From Paenibacillus mucilaginosus 3016 (GTDB lineage Bacteria; Bacillota; Bacilli; Paenibacillales; NBRC-103111), in contig NC_016935.1 in the NCBI RefSeq assembly GCF_000250655.1, positions 4,854,001-4,918,000 on the forward strand: 64,000 bases of DNA. Direction: 5' to 3'. Under the pieces are notes generated by a model, which was not told where the DNA came from, did no database searches, and saw only the letters and a program-made list of their open reading frames with translations. A program made the position numbers and the translations under genes. Below are positions 1-9,432 of this stretch, one piece after another. Numbering within the stretch: the stretch's first letter is position 1; each line of letters opens with the position of its first letter.

Positions 1-409
1 GGTAGTTGAATGCGACCCGCACTTTGCCTCCTGTCCGGTGTACGGCCTCCAGGATCTCGGCGCATTTGTCTTCATCCACGGTCATCGGCTTCTCGGTGAT
101 GACTTCGCAGCCCTTCTCCAGCGCCCGGATAATGTAGGTATGATGGGTGCGGTCCACGGAGGTGACGATCACCGTATCCGGCTTCTGTTCGAGGAGCATG
201 CGGTCGAAGTCCTCCGCCTTGTAGGTGGCCGCCGCCGGGCAGCCGTATTTCTCCGTGAGCTGCCGGTTGGCATAGTCCATCCGGGTCTGATTGACATCGC
301 ACAGCGCGAGCAGCTCCGAGGTGTCCCTGTAATCGGTAGCGATCGCCGAGCAGAAGAATCGCGATCTCCCACCTGCCCCGACAATCACATAGGTTTTTCT
401 GCGTTTCAT
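1..409 (-). CDS. Gfo/Idh/MocA family oxidoreductase (partial, N-terminal part)
   Basis: Reading leftward from an ATG at 409, the frame stays open to the window edge, giving about 136 residues of an NAD(P)-dependent sugar dehydrogenase. The N-terminal Rossmann fold is visible: a VIVGAGGRSRF glycine-rich loop, then LLALCDVN at the end of strand 2, and the family hallmark EKPMTVD (the E-K-P motif) near residue 108. An AGGAGG site lies upstream of the ATG. Members oxidise or reduce sugars and inositols in the cytoplasm. It resembles the gene at 12215-13525, which has the same EKPM motif. The C-terminal substrate domain is outside the window, so the substrate cannot be inferred. The gene lies beyond the terminator at 531-570 and has its own upstream motifs, so it begins a separate transcript. 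Confidence 0.9.
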   Translation of the reverse strand, partial: MKRRKTYVIVGAGGRSRFFCSAIATDYRDTSELLALCDVNQTRMDYANRQLTEKYGCPAAATYKAEDFDRMLLEQKPDTVIVTSVDRTHHTYIIRALEKGCEVITEKPMTVDEDKCAEILEAVHRTGGKVRVAFNY

Positions 410-453
410 GCGGTTCCTTTCCTCCTGTTCCTGTGCATAGCCTAACTGTAAGC

Positions 454-502
454 TGTAAGCGTCATGCAGAGAAAAGGGCTTCTGTTCCCTATCTATAGGG
501 CG
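454..502 (-). promoter_or_regulatory. Candidate control region: cre-like site and CCTATA motif
   Basis: This is the only structure I see in the 410-720 gap apart from the terminator. On the plus strand TGTAAGCGTCATGC (454-467) matches the left half of a catabolite-responsive element. ATCTATAGGGCG (491-502) gives CGCCCTATAGAT on the coding (minus) strand, the same CCTATA core seen upstream of other operons here. No convincing -35/-10 pair could be assigned. Confidence 0.4.
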
Positions 503-530
503 ATCGGCCTGGGATCATGACTCGGCGGAC

Positions 531-570
531 AAAAAAGAAGGATGCGCTGCCGATGATCCGGCAGCGCATC
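531..570 (-). terminator. Rho-independent terminator of the pectin operon
   Basis: A perfect 12-bp stem (541-552 with 559-570, loop ATGATC) is followed, in minus-strand orientation, by a T-rich tail (CTTCTTTTTT, from 540 down to 531). It lies 150 bp beyond the stop of the gene at 721-2016 and so ends the leftward pectin-degradation transcript. Confidence 0.88.
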
Positions 571-720
571 CCGGGAAAGAAGCGCGGCCCTGCCATAGTG
601 CAGATTTCGGCAGGATCTTATGCGGCTGCCCCTGCATCCGCTGGGCTGCCGCGGCAGAGCTTCCCACTTTGCAGCGGAGATGCGATGGTTATTGCAGCCG
701 GCTGTGGCTTGCTAATGGAT

Positions 721-2016
721 TCAGCCGCCTTCAACCCGCTCCGCCATGGGAGCTGCCGGGGCACTGCCGGGCTCCCTTGCCGCATCCGGCATGGACGGAA
801 CCGCCAGATCAACCGAGCTTCTCACTTGGCGGCCTGCCGCGTCCAGCGCCGTGTAGGTAATCAGGTAGCGGCGGCCCGGCACAGCCCGCAGAAGGAAGCT
901 TGGGTCGAAGGCGCCGATGGAAGCCCCTTCGATATCCTCCTCGGGAAGGGGAACGTCCGCGGTGATCGATTCCAGGGAGTAGGAATGAAGACCGGATTCG
1001 TGCTCCCCATACACCGAAGCCGTGACCGGGATCATCCGGCCGTCCGCAGGCCGCAGTATGGCAGGGTCCGTCACCACGCGGAGGCGGAGCACCGGCGAAT
1101 CGGCTGCCGGTGCCTGTGCTGCCGGCTGACCGGTTCCCTGCACGAGACTCCTCACCTCTTCGGTGTTGCCGGCTTCATCGAAGCTCCGGTACTCGAACCG
1201 CCCGCTTCCATACACAGCTGCCGTAACCGGATGGGAATAAGCGTTCCAAGGGCCCCCGTCGATCCGGTAGACGGAGCGGGTTACCGACAGGTTATCCTCG
1301 GCCTGCAGCCGGATGGTCTGAGAAGGGGAACGCCCCTCAGCAGCCGGGCCCGCCGAAGGGGCAATCTGCGCTGTCGTGACCGGTGCCGTTGTGTCCAGCT
1401 TGACGGAAGCCGAGTATAGCCGAGCATTCTCCGCTTCACCACCAGTATGGCGGAATTCGATCCGGTGCTCCCCGTCCGTACCCAGGGTAAAGGGAGCGCC
1501 GTAGGACTGCCACTGTCCCTGATTGACCCGGTACTCCGGGGGAGCACCTGCATCCACCCCGGCGGCTTGGAGCGTGACCGTAACCGGTGTGACATACCAG
1601 CCTCCGCTGCCGTCAGGCTGCTCAGGCGACAGTGCCGCCCGAAGCTCCTCCGCAGCAGCGCTTCCGGCCGCCAGGGAGAAGGAGGCGGAAGCCGGCTCCG
1701 CACCGGCTTCGCCCCCTATCACGACACGATACGTACCCGGTTCGTGTTCAGCAGGCATATACCGGAACCGGAACGTGCCCCCGGGTCCCGTGAGTCCCTG
1801 GTCCATGTAGTCCAGCCGGTTCTGCGGGCCGCGGACCTGGACGGCGACCCTCGCCCCTTCCGCGGCGCCGGCTCTGCCCGAGATCTCAACCATGCCGCTG
1901 CTCCGGTCGTAGACAGCGATAACCTCCGCCTGTGCGGACGGCTCCGCCATCGCGGGGAGTATCGTCGCCGACCACAGCATCAGCGCTGCCAGCAGTGTAC
2001 GAATGCTTCGTTTCAC
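721..2016 (-). CDS. Secreted protein with OmpL47-type beta domains
   Basis: Protein of 431 residues. The GTG at 2016 is chosen because GGGAGGAGGAACGC lies just upstream and a signal peptide follows (KRSIRTLLAALMLW, then AMAEP as a likely cleavage region). The body holds an N-terminal Ig-like domain (about 25-125) and two OmpL47-type modules. These are recognised by EYRVNQGQWQSYGAPF and VYRIDGGPWNAYSHPV, each followed by a G-x-I/F-E-(F/Y)-R strand and an AGNTEE or KLDTTAPV linker. A further beta domain occupies about 325-410. No catalytic motif is visible, so an accessory, adhesive or carbohydrate-binding role is inferred. Its start overlaps the stop of the pectinase gene by four bases (GTGA), which suggests translational coupling. 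Confidence 0.8.
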   Translation of the reverse strand: MKRSIRTLLAALMLWSATILPAMAEPSAQAEVIAVYDRSSGMVEISGRAGAAEGARVAVQVRGPQNRLDYMDQGLTGPGGTFRFRYMPAEHEPGTYRVVIGGEAGAEPASASFSLAAGSAAAEELRAALSPEQPDGSGGWYVTPVTVTLQAAGVDAGAPPEYRVNQGQWQSYGAPFTLGTDGEHRIEFRHTGGEAENARLYSASVKLDTTAPVTTAQIAPSAGPAAEGRSPSQTIRLQAEDNLSVTRSVYRIDGGPWNAYSHPVTAAVYGSGRFEYRSFDEAGNTEEVRSLVQGTGQPAAQAPAADSPVLRLRVVTDPAILRPADGRMIPVTASVYGEHESGLHSYSLESITADVPLPEEDIEGASIGAFDPSFLLRAVPGRRYLITYTALDAAGRQVRSSVDLAVPSMPDAAREPGSAPAAPMAERVEGG

Positions 2017-5000
2017 TTGCGTTCCTCCTCCCGCGCCGTGCGGATATTCGAGACGGGCTGCTTGCCGCTCAAGTCCTTCCATACGAAAGCCTTCAAGTGA
2101 TCCCCGTCCTGGCGCTTCGGCAGACTCATCACTGCCCGGAAGGTTCTGGTCGCTTCTCCGGGTACCGTCTGCTCCATCAGGACATAACGGACGAGCCGGT
2201 CCTTTTTATCATAGAGACCAATGACCATGACACCGCTTTGCTCCACGGCGGAGTTGTTATGGAAGCTCGCTTCCACATAAGCGTCCTGCGGTTGCTTCCA
2301 ATCCCGAAGCGGGCGTCCGTTCAAATCCGTAACCGTCATTTGGCTTACGGAAAATAAGCCTTTGCCCCAATCTTTTTGATACGTGAGGGTGTACGTATCC
2401 GTGGTGCCGATGCCGTAGAGGTCGACGGCCGACACCGTGATCTCATTGACCCCTTCCCGCAGGGTAAGCGGTACGTCGAACGGAGTATCCTGTGTGACCT
2501 GCTTCCCTTCCGCCACCGCCGTGCCGTTCAGGAGCAGCGTGACCGCCGCATCCTTGTTGACTCTCGCCCTCAGCACATAGGCTGGTGAGAGAACAACGTC
2601 AGGAAGCGGTGCCTCAAGTGCAATGACCGTAGGGAGCTTGTTGTACGTTACGGTGATCGTCCGGGTGTTGACCATTCCGCCATCTCCTTCCACTGTGGAA
2701 GCGGAGACCGTAATCACATTCTCGCCTTCCGTCAGGGGAACCTGAACTGAGAAGGCTTCCCCCGCCTGCAGCTCGGCCGGCTCCGATACGGATGCCCCGT
2801 TATTCTGCACGGTCAACCGCCCGGCGTCCGTCATCGTTCCATGTACGGCATACTTCGGAACCGTCACGGTTTCCGCAGACGGATTCTCCAGCGTGAAGGC
2901 CGGTGCCCGGTGGAAGCTCACGTCCGTGAACAAGGCGGCCGCCAGATAGTCGGAGCTGCTTGTCGATTTGGCCGCATCGACCGCCAGGCCCGCGTAGACT
3001 TCTCCGGCCCACGGTACCGCCGCCGATCCGATGCGGCCCCAGTTCAGCCCGTCCTGGGAGACGTAACCGGTCACAGTGCCGCCCTCCCTCACCAGCCTGA
3101 ACCAGTAAGGCGCGCTGATCTGTTCCCCGTCCACGATCTGCTTCTCATAACCTCCGCCCTGCGCCCCGCGCTGCAGGAAGAGGGCATGGCTGCCGTGGTA
3201 GGTAGGATCCATACTCAGCGCCAGCATGACCGCAGGCGAAGCCGGATCGAGGCTCTCGCGTACCATGAGGCCCACCTTGAGCTGATTGTCGATCTCCGAA
3301 GCAAAGGCGGTTTGGGCCGTAAACTCAAAATTCCCCTGCACCGGCTGGTAGGCGAAGTGCAGCGAATCCCGGCCGCCCGCCCCGATCTCCCCGGACCCTT
3401 TAACCTTGATCCCCGCGTCGCTCACGCTTGCCGAACCCGGAATCGCGGTTGAACCGATATCCTGAGAGATCCATGGCGCCGCATTCGCGGGTCCGTTCAC
3501 ATGGATGATGGCCGCGGAGGATAAGGTCATGGTGCCGCCGGCATCCACAGCTTTGGCATATACATAATGCTGTCCCTCGGCCGCCTGCTTCCACGTGAAG
3601 GAATACGGAGCTTCGGCATCCTCGCCGAGGAGCCGGTCACCGTCGTAGAACTCGACCTTGGCGACCGAACCGTCCGCATCGGAGGCCCCGGCTTCGATCA
3701 CGATGTCTTCGCCTGTCAAGAACTGGGCATGCATCGCCAGATTGGTGATCTCCACCTCGGGATTCAGAGGACGGGATGCCGCCGCAAGTTCATTCATGTA
3801 CTTCTCGAGGTTCGTGAAGCCGTCTCCGGTGTGGTCCCCGTTCGCATCGGAAGCATCGCCCTCATTCAGTCCGTGCGCCGTCTCCCAGGCGTCCGGCATG
3901 CCGTCATGATCGCTGTCCGCCGGAGCAGCGGCCTCCGCCAGTACCGGGAGTCCCCCGTCGCTGGCGATCGTATTGACAATCTTGCCGGTGCCCTTCCTGA
4001 TATCGGTCACAATGCGGGCATCCAGGGAGTCCCGCATGGGCAGCACGGCGCCCACCTGCTCGAGCACCTTCCGGTATGCGGTCTCGGCGCTGTCTGTCGC
4101 CACAGGACCGCCGATCGGGTCGGCCGCGTCCGGAACAACCGCCGGCTTCGTCAGCCGCGTCAGGGCGTCCATGCCGAAGTCCGGTACGACGGACTGCTTC
4201 CAGTTGTCGGCGGAGTGCTCCGGATACCCTTCGATGATGTTGCCCTCGATAAACCAGGCGCCGGCCATCTGGCTGCTGGGATTGACAATTCGCGTTTTTA
4301 CGTTGTCAAAGGTGCTTGGTCCCGGTTTGTAATAGTTGTTGATCATGTTGATGCCTGTTGCTTGTTCTCCGCCGTAAGCGGAATTGCCTCCCCAGTTGTA
4401 GATCACATTGTTGCGGTAATCGATCTTGGTCGGAAAGTTGTCGGGATCGACCTGTCGGTCAAACCGGGGATTGCGGCTCGAATGGTTCACAATAAGATTG
4501 TGATGATACGTGACATTCGTGCCTCCCCAGATACCGCCGTAGCCGTGGGAGCCCTTGCTGTGGATCGACTGGTTCAGCGAGTTGCTCACCAGGCTCCACT
4601 GCACGGTGATGTTGCGGTGCTCCTTGAGCGACAGCGTCTCGTCCGAGCTCCAGCTGAAGGAGCAGTGGTCGATGATGATGTTGTCGCCGCCCACATTGGC
4701 CGTATCGCCGAGCTGGTTCACGCCCGCCCGGAAGCGGAGGTACCGGACGATGAGATTGTCTCCCCCGATCGTCACCGGATAACCGCTGATCGCGATGCCG
4801 CCGCCCGGCGCCGTTTGGCCGGCTATCGTCAGATTGTTGTTGGAGATTTTCAGTTCACTCTTGAGCTGGATCGTGCCGGATACCCGGAAAACAATCGTTC
4901 GGTTGCCTTGGCTGACCGCATCCCGCAAGGAACCGGGAATCGGCGCTTCCGGCTCCTTGGCGGCCGGATTGTAATCCGCCAGCGTCGTCACTTCATAGAC

Positions 5001-6956
5001 CGACTGTCCCCTGCCGCCGGTCGCATACATCGCGCCGCCTTCTGCGCCGGGGAACGCGGGAACCCGCAGCGGGGCGTCGGGATCGACCCGCAGACTCAGC
5101 GTCCGCAGCGTTCCGGCGGTGCCGCTCTCGTCAAGCAGCCGGTAGTCCACCGTGTTCTCGCCCTTCGTCCCTACTTCAAATTCAGCCGCATAGGAGGTCC
5201 ATTCCCCTCCGTTCACGCGGTACTGTACCCCGAACGCTCCCGATTCGTTATGGGAGACGGGAAGCGAGACGACCACCGGCTTCGTGAACGTGTCGTTCTG
5301 TCCGTCCGGCTGGGCGGGTGCGGTGACCGCCGTCACCTGCGGCATGGCCTTCGGCAGAACGGTCCGGCGCGACGGATCCCAGCCGCCGAACATCCGGGGG
5401 ATGGTGAACCCGTTCGCCTCTTCCGCCGACATCTGGTGGGACATCAGCCGGGTGGATGGGTTCGCGCCGGCCCCCTGGCTGCGGTACTCTCCGAAGTAGG
5501 ACGGCGGAACCTGCATTGTCGTCCAGCCCTCCGGGTGGATATGCTCGTCCATCCAGGTGTTGATATAGCGCACATTGGGATAATCCTGCCATGGGCGGCC
5601 GAGATAGTGCAGCCCGGCGGCGGTACTGTCCTTCAGCAGGCGGGAGTCGAGGAACACGAGGCCCGGTTCTTCCGCCCGCTTCGTAGCGGCGGCCGTGACG
5701 TAGCCGCCCGAATCCCCCGCGTTGATGCTGACCGCGTCGACGTGGTCGAACACGGCGGCCGTGGCCGGGCCGTAGATGAAATCCGTCCTTCCCAGAATGA
5801 CGCTGTTGCGGAAGTAATGCCGGCCGATTCTCGGGCTTGCCGCGGGAATCCCCGTATACAGCGTATCCTGGTAGCCCGCCAGCTTCACGTTCTCGAAGAC
5901 GGACTGGTCCGCATTCACCAGCACCGCCAGGGCCTGGCCTTCGGACACGGGAGCGTCGTTCTCAACGGTCAGGTTCGACGCGCTGAAGCCGTTCCCGGTC
6001 ACCGAGAGCGTGGCGCCGTTCAAAGCGGAACCCGGCGAAGTCGCGTTCGAAAGGTTGTAAACGATCTTCGTCAGATCACGTCCTGCGCCGACGAGGCTGA
6101 CGAGCGGCGAAGCGACCGTCACGCGCTCCCGGTAGACGCCGGGCTCGATGTACACGACCGTACGGGCCGTGTTCCCCGCCGGAATGGCGTAGACCGCCTC
6201 CTGGACGGTTGCATAATCACCGGAACCGTCCTGGGCAACGGTGATGACACGTGCCGGTACGGCCGTCAGTTCGTCACTCGGCGCGCTGTCACCGCTCGTA
6301 TTGACCGCAAGGACCCGGTAGTCGTAGGCGGTACCGTTCACGACCGCCGTGTCCTTGTGTACCGCGGCGGTCAGTCCTTCGACCACCGTCTCATACGACC
6401 CGCTGCCTGCGGCAGCGCGCTGGACGGTGTAGCCGGCTGCTCCAGGTACCGGATCCCAGGTCAGGGTGACACTGCCGTCGGCAGCCTCGGCCGACAGCCC
6501 GGCAGGCTTGGCTGGAGCACCTGCCGCGGCGGCGAAAGGCCGGGCCTTCACCTGCCGGGAGATCATGCTCTCCCCCGTGCCGTCCGCCTCCGAAGCGGTG
6601 ACGACGTAGTAATAGACCGTCCCGTTATCCACCGTGCTGTCCGTGTAGGAGAAGGACGTCAGCCCCCCGGCAACGGTTTCGTAAGGACCGCCGTTCACCA
6701 GAGACCGCTTGACGTGATAGACTGCGGCCCCGGGCACTCCGGTCCACGACAGGGTCACGGATCCGCTGCCTTCCACCGCCATCAGCCCGGCCGGCCGGTC
6801 GAGCGGCAAGACCGCAGCGACCTCCGCTTCAGCTGCCGAAGCGGTGCGGACACCGGACCCGTAAGGCAGCCCGCTCAAGCCCAGCAGAACGGATAGTCCG
6901 AGCAGCATAACGCTTTTCATCGATCCGCTTCTTTGATATGCATGCCGTTTGCTCAT
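2013..6956 (-). CDS. Secreted multidomain pectinesterase (CE8)-pectate lyase (PL1-like)
   Basis: Protein of about 1647 residues, from ATG 6956 behind GGAGG. Order: signal peptide (1-45); two fibronectin III domains (about 55-232); pectinesterase (about 235-530) with GYQDTLYT, GRTDFIYG containing the catalytic Asp, and YLGRPW; an OmpL47-like linker (VQYRVNGGEWTSY); a right-handed beta-helix pectate lyase (about 645-1000; LTIAGQTAPGGGI, IVRYLRFRAG); a calcium-type DSDHDGMPDAWE repeat (about 1015-1060); an Ig domain; a DUF1349/LamG-like sandwich (about 1165-1340); cadherin/Ig repeats; and a C-terminal module shared with the upstream gene. The de-esterification product is the substrate of the lyase, so one chain can perform both steps on homogalacturonan outside the cell. 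It overlaps both neighbours by 4 bp. Confidence 0.92.
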   Translation of the reverse strand: MSKRHAYQRSGSMKSVMLLGLSVLLGLSGLPYGSGVRTASAAEAEVAAVLPLDRPAGLMAVEGSGSVTLSWTGVPGAAVYHVKRSLVNGGPYETVAGGLTSFSYTDSTVDNGTVYYYVVTASEADGTGESMISRQVKARPFAAAAGAPAKPAGLSAEAADGSVTLTWDPVPGAAGYTVQRAAAGSGSYETVVEGLTAAVHKDTAVVNGTAYDYRVLAVNTSGDSAPSDELTAVPARVITVAQDGSGDYATVQEAVYAIPAGNTARTVVYIEPGVYRERVTVASPLVSLVGAGRDLTKIVYNLSNATSPGSALNGATLSVTGNGFSASNLTVENDAPVSEGQALAVLVNADQSVFENVKLAGYQDTLYTGIPAASPRIGRHYFRNSVILGRTDFIYGPATAAVFDHVDAVSINAGDSGGYVTAAATKRAEEPGLVFLDSRLLKDSTAAGLHYLGRPWQDYPNVRYINTWMDEHIHPEGWTTMQVPPSYFGEYRSQGAGANPSTRLMSHQMSAEEANGFTIPRMFGGWDPSRRTVLPKAMPQVTAVTAPAQPDGQNDTFTKPVVVSLPVSHNESGAFGVQYRVNGGEWTSYAAEFEVGTKGENTVDYRLLDESGTAGTLRTLSLRVDPDAPLRVPAFPGAEGGAMYATGGRGQSVYEVTTLADYNPAAKEPEAPIPGSLRDAVSQGNRTIVFRVSGTIQLKSELKISNNNLTIAGQTAPGGGIAISGYPVTIGGDNLIVRYLRFRAGVNQLGDTANVGGDNIIIDHCSFSWSSDETLSLKEHRNITVQWSLVSNSLNQSIHSKGSHGYGGIWGGTNVTYHHNLIVNHSSRNPRFDRQVDPDNFPTKIDYRNNVIYNWGGNSAYGGEQATGINMINNYYKPGPSTFDNVKTRIVNPSSQMAGAWFIEGNIIEGYPEHSADNWKQSVVPDFGMDALTRLTKPAVVPDAADPIGGPVATDSAETAYRKVLEQVGAVLPMRDSLDARIVTDIRKGTGKIVNTIASDGGLPVLAEAAAPADSDHDGMPDAWETAHGLNEGDASDANGDHTGDGFTNLEKYMNELAAASRPLNPEVEITNLAMHAQFLTGEDIVIEAGASDADGSVAKVEFYDGDRLLGEDAEAPYSFTWKQAAEGQHYVYAKAVDAGGTMTLSSAAIIHVNGPANAAPWISQDIGSTAIPGSASVSDAGIKVKGSGEIGAGGRDSLHFAYQPVQGNFEFTAQTAFASEIDNQLKVGLMVRESLDPASPAVMLALSMDPTYHGSHALFLQRGAQGGGYEKQIVDGEQISAPYWFRLVREGGTVTGYVSQDGLNWGRIGSAAVPWAGEVYAGLAVDAAKSTSSSDYLAAALFTDVSFHRAPAFTLENPSAETVTVPKYAVHGTMTDAGRLTVQNNGASVSEPAELQAGEAFSVQVPLTEGENVITVSASTVEGDGGMVNTRTITVTYNKLPTVIALEAPLPDVVLSPAYVLRARVNKDAAVTLLLNGTAVAEGKQVTQDTPFDVPLTLREGVNEITVSAVDLYGIGTTDTYTLTYQKDWGKGLFSVSQMTVTDLNGRPLRDWKQPQDAYVEASFHNNSAVEQSGVMVIGLYDKKDRLVRYVLMEQTVPGEATRTFRAVMSLPKRQDGDHLKAFVWKDLSGKQPVSNIRTAREEERK

Positions 6957-8197
6957 CGCAGCACCGCCTCCTCGGACAGCGGCTTCATGCCGTCCAGTCC
7001 GTCCCAAATGTAAGCTTTCATCGTATAACCGGCGGTTCTGGACGGCAGGACGAAGCCTGCGCGCAGGACCTTCGTCTCGCCTGGAGCAAACTCGGCGGCC
7101 GCCGCCGTATAGTCAGCCATCCGCTGCCTGGAATCCAGGAGAATGACGACCAGCATGATCTGCTTAGTCTTCGACGTCGTATTGGTGATGCTGCGCTCGG
7201 CCGCAGCCTGCATTCCCGGAGAGAGGGTCTTCAGTTCCCGGCCGTCAAGGTTAATGAACCGCGGTGTACCGGCCCAGAAGGTATAATGGACCTTCAGCTC
7301 CCGGACCGTCTTGTTCCCCACCGGGTCTTCAGCCGTCACGATGAGGCGGTTCTCCCCTTCGTCGAGCGGGAGGTCGAGCGTGAATGGCTCGTAAGCCGCT
7401 GCCGTAACCGTTCCGGCGATGGGCACACCGGCCCGGGTCACCGTCAAGGAAGCGGTTTCATTCACGCTTCCTTTCAGCTCGACCACCGGTGTCTTGACCG
7501 ACGAAGGCAGCTCAGCCAGCTGCAGCTCGGGTGCGACCGGGTCATAATAGACGGCGGCTGTCACGGAATCGTACAGCAGGGAGCCCGGCCGCTGCGCACG
7601 CAGCTCCAGTTCATTCGGGCCAAGGTTCAGCGGTACGTCCAACTCGAAAGCCGTCCCGTCAAGTACCATGGCGGCCACCGGCGACTTGTGATTGTAGACC
7701 GACAAAGTGATACCGCTTTCATAAACCGAACCGGTAACGGTCACGGTACGCTGGTTCGACCATGGTGCGACCGGAGCTGTATGTAGTCCGACAGGCTTGC
7801 GCTCCGCGAGGACGAAGTATCCGATATTGCGTCCCGCGTTCACCTCATCCACGGTGTTGAGTCCAAGTGTGACCGGCGCGTTCACGGCGGTTTCTTTCCG
7901 GTAGAGCTTCATCGTGTACGGGTAGGTCGAATCCTCCAGACGGATGGTGTCCCCAATCTCGCTCCACCCCGCTTCAGGCGACAGCCAGGCCGGCAGCGTG
8001 GCTCTCGCATCCATCGCCACATACACCCGGGCCGCGTCGCGTGCGGTGAAGACGGCAAGCTGCGCCTTGTCCGCCACCTTCTGCGAATTGCCGCTCGGCT
8101 GGATCCAGTCCAGATGCTCGTACTGTGAAGGGATGGCGGTCACTTTATAGTCCCGCTCCGCAAAAGGGGCATCGCCGGGATGCAGGCCGGTCTTCAC
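6953..8197 (-). CDS. C-terminal part of a frameshifted secreted Ig-like protein
   Basis: The in-frame ATG used here is probably not the natural start. The frame extends upstream without a stop through VFDSYYGAKWAVKTGLHPGD into the region where the N-terminal gene (8194-9297) ends, and the two together read as one protein of about 781 residues. This part contains a beta domain (about 1-150) and tandem cadherin/Ig modules (VVELKGSVNETASLTV; LDEGENRLIVTAEDPVGNKT). Its C-terminal module ends GYTMKAYIWDGLDGMKPL and also closes the pectinase protein. It overlaps the pectinase start by 4 bp (ATGA). No enzyme motif is visible; wall association or glycan binding is inferred. Confidence 0.75.
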   Translation of the reverse strand: MKTGLHPGDAPFAERDYKVTAIPSQYEHLDWIQPSGNSQKVADKAQLAVFTARDAARVYVAMDARATLPAWLSPEAGWSEIGDTIRLEDSTYPYTMKLYRKETAVNAPVTLGLNTVDEVNAGRNIGYFVLAERKPVGLHTAPVAPWSNQRTVTVTGSVYESGITLSVYNHKSPVAAMVLDGTAFELDVPLNLGPNELELRAQRPGSLLYDSVTAAVYYDPVAPELQLAELPSSVKTPVVELKGSVNETASLTVTRAGVPIAGTVTAAAYEPFTLDLPLDEGENRLIVTAEDPVGNKTVRELKVHYTFWAGTPRFINLDGRELKTLSPGMQAAAERSITNTTSKTKQIMLVVILLDSRQRMADYTAAAAEFAPGETKVLRAGFVLPSRTAGYTMKAYIWDGLDGMKPLSEEAVLR

Positions 8198-9297
8198 CGC
8201 CCACTTCGCTCCGTAGTAGGAGTCGAATACCTGCAGCCGCCGATCACGCTTCCTGCCGGGGAAGGCAGGCTGATGATATCATTCGGTGCTGCCTCAATGA
8301 CCGTCGTCGGTCCCTCGTACATCTTTCCGTCGAGGTCCTTCAGCACGCTGCTGACGCCGACGATGTAGGTGCGTCCATTGACAATATCGGTGCCGTTCAC
8401 TTTCTTGATCGATGTCCGTTCGGTGGGCAGAAAATTCGTTTTGTTGTAGACGGTCACGGTCCAGGGATCTTCCGGCTTCTCCTTGATCTTGATGTTATGC
8501 TGGGAAGCGTGCGTGACGCCGGCATCCCAGAAAATCGCGATTTCCTGGTTGCGCGGCACATAGTACAGGCCCGTCGGCGCAGGCGGCGTATCGGTTACCG
8601 GAGCAGCCTTCACGGTTACCTTGCGGATGTACAGCTCTCCGTCGCTCGGCGAGGTCGTCAGCTGAAGCTTGTGGATGCTCCGCACGCTGTCCGCGATGCC
8701 GATGCGGGAGAAGATCAGCGTGCCGTCGACCCAGACGGACACCTTCTGGGTCTGCACGTTCGCTTCCACCTTGAGGTTGTACCAGGTGCCGGGGGTGAAG
8801 GCGACCGAGCTGTCGGCCGGCCCGTTCTTTGTGGAGAAGAAGGCGATCTTGCCCCTGCTGGAGGAGAGGCGGGCGGCGAACAGTTCGGCTGTGCCGGACG
8901 CATCCCGGCCGATCAGGTTAAGATAAGGCTGCGTACCTGAGGCGGATAAAAAGGACGTCTCGAACGTAACGGTGCCCTTCTGGCTCTCGAACGTCTTGGA
9001 CAGCTCCGCGAAGCTGCCTCCCGTCCCGCCCTTGACCGCCAGACGCATAACGCTGCCTGTTCCGCCCGGATCAGCGGCCGTCTCGGCCTGCCCCGTACCC
9101 GAAGCGGGAGCGGTGTATTGGTAGCCGAGCGACGCGGCGCCCGTTCCGGCAGGGACACCCGTGAAGTTATCCTCCACGAGCACGGATGCTGCCGCAGGTT
9201 CCGCCGCTTGTGTGCTTGCGACCGGCAGCGCCAGGCTGCCTGCCAGCAGGCTGAGGACCAGCATGGATCCCAGGAATCGTTGAATCGATGGACGCAA
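8194..9297 (-). CDS. N-terminal part of a frameshifted secreted LamG/FN3-like protein
   Basis: TTG start at 9297, with GGAGG about 11 bases upstream and a signal peptide (FLGSMLVLSLLAGSLALPVAST). A concanavalin/LamG-like sandwich follows (about 40-215: VTFETSFLSASG, WYNLKVEANVQTQKVSVWVDG), then a fibronectin-III-like domain (about 225-330). The last 20 or so residues (SVIGGCRYSTPTTERSGR) look like out-of-frame translation. Reading the other frame from about 8268 gives AFPGRKRDRRLQVFDSYYGAKWAV and joins the downstream gene. The span 6953-9297 is 2345 bp, two more than a multiple of three, as expected for one missing base. The loss is probably one C in the short run at 8268-8269. It may be a real lesion or a sequencing error. 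Confidence 0.78.
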   Translation of the reverse strand: MRPSIQRFLGSMLVLSLLAGSLALPVASTQAAEPAAASVLVEDNFTGVPAGTGAASLGYQYTAPASGTGQAETAADPGGTGSVMRLAVKGGTGGSFAELSKTFESQKGTVTFETSFLSASGTQPYLNLIGRDASGTAELFAARLSSSRGKIAFFSTKNGPADSSVAFTPGTWYNLKVEANVQTQKVSVWVDGTLIFSRIGIADSVRSIHKLQLTTSPSDGELYIRKVTVKAAPVTDTPPAPTGLYYVPRNQEIAIFWDAGVTHASQHNIKIKEKPEDPWTVTVYNKTNFLPTERTSIKKVNGTDIVNGRTYIVGVSSVLKDLDGKMYEGPTTVIEAAPNDIISLPSPAGSVIGGCRYSTPTTERSGR

Positions 9298-9432
9298 CTC
9301 ATGAACACCTCCAAAATGGAATCATTCCTTCGGCACCGCGCATGCCCCTGGCTCCCTGTTCGGAGGCCCCGATGGCTGCGGTGCCCTGCTGCCTGCTGCA
9401 TCACCCCTCTCCCGGCCTAAAGCGGTAGAACC

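Noticed and set aside
3567..6896. Plus-strand open frame of 1109 codons
   Set aside because: It lies wholly antisense to the pectinase gene. It is Arg/Gly/His-rich, has no domains and no ribosome site, and is a typical GC-rich shadow frame.
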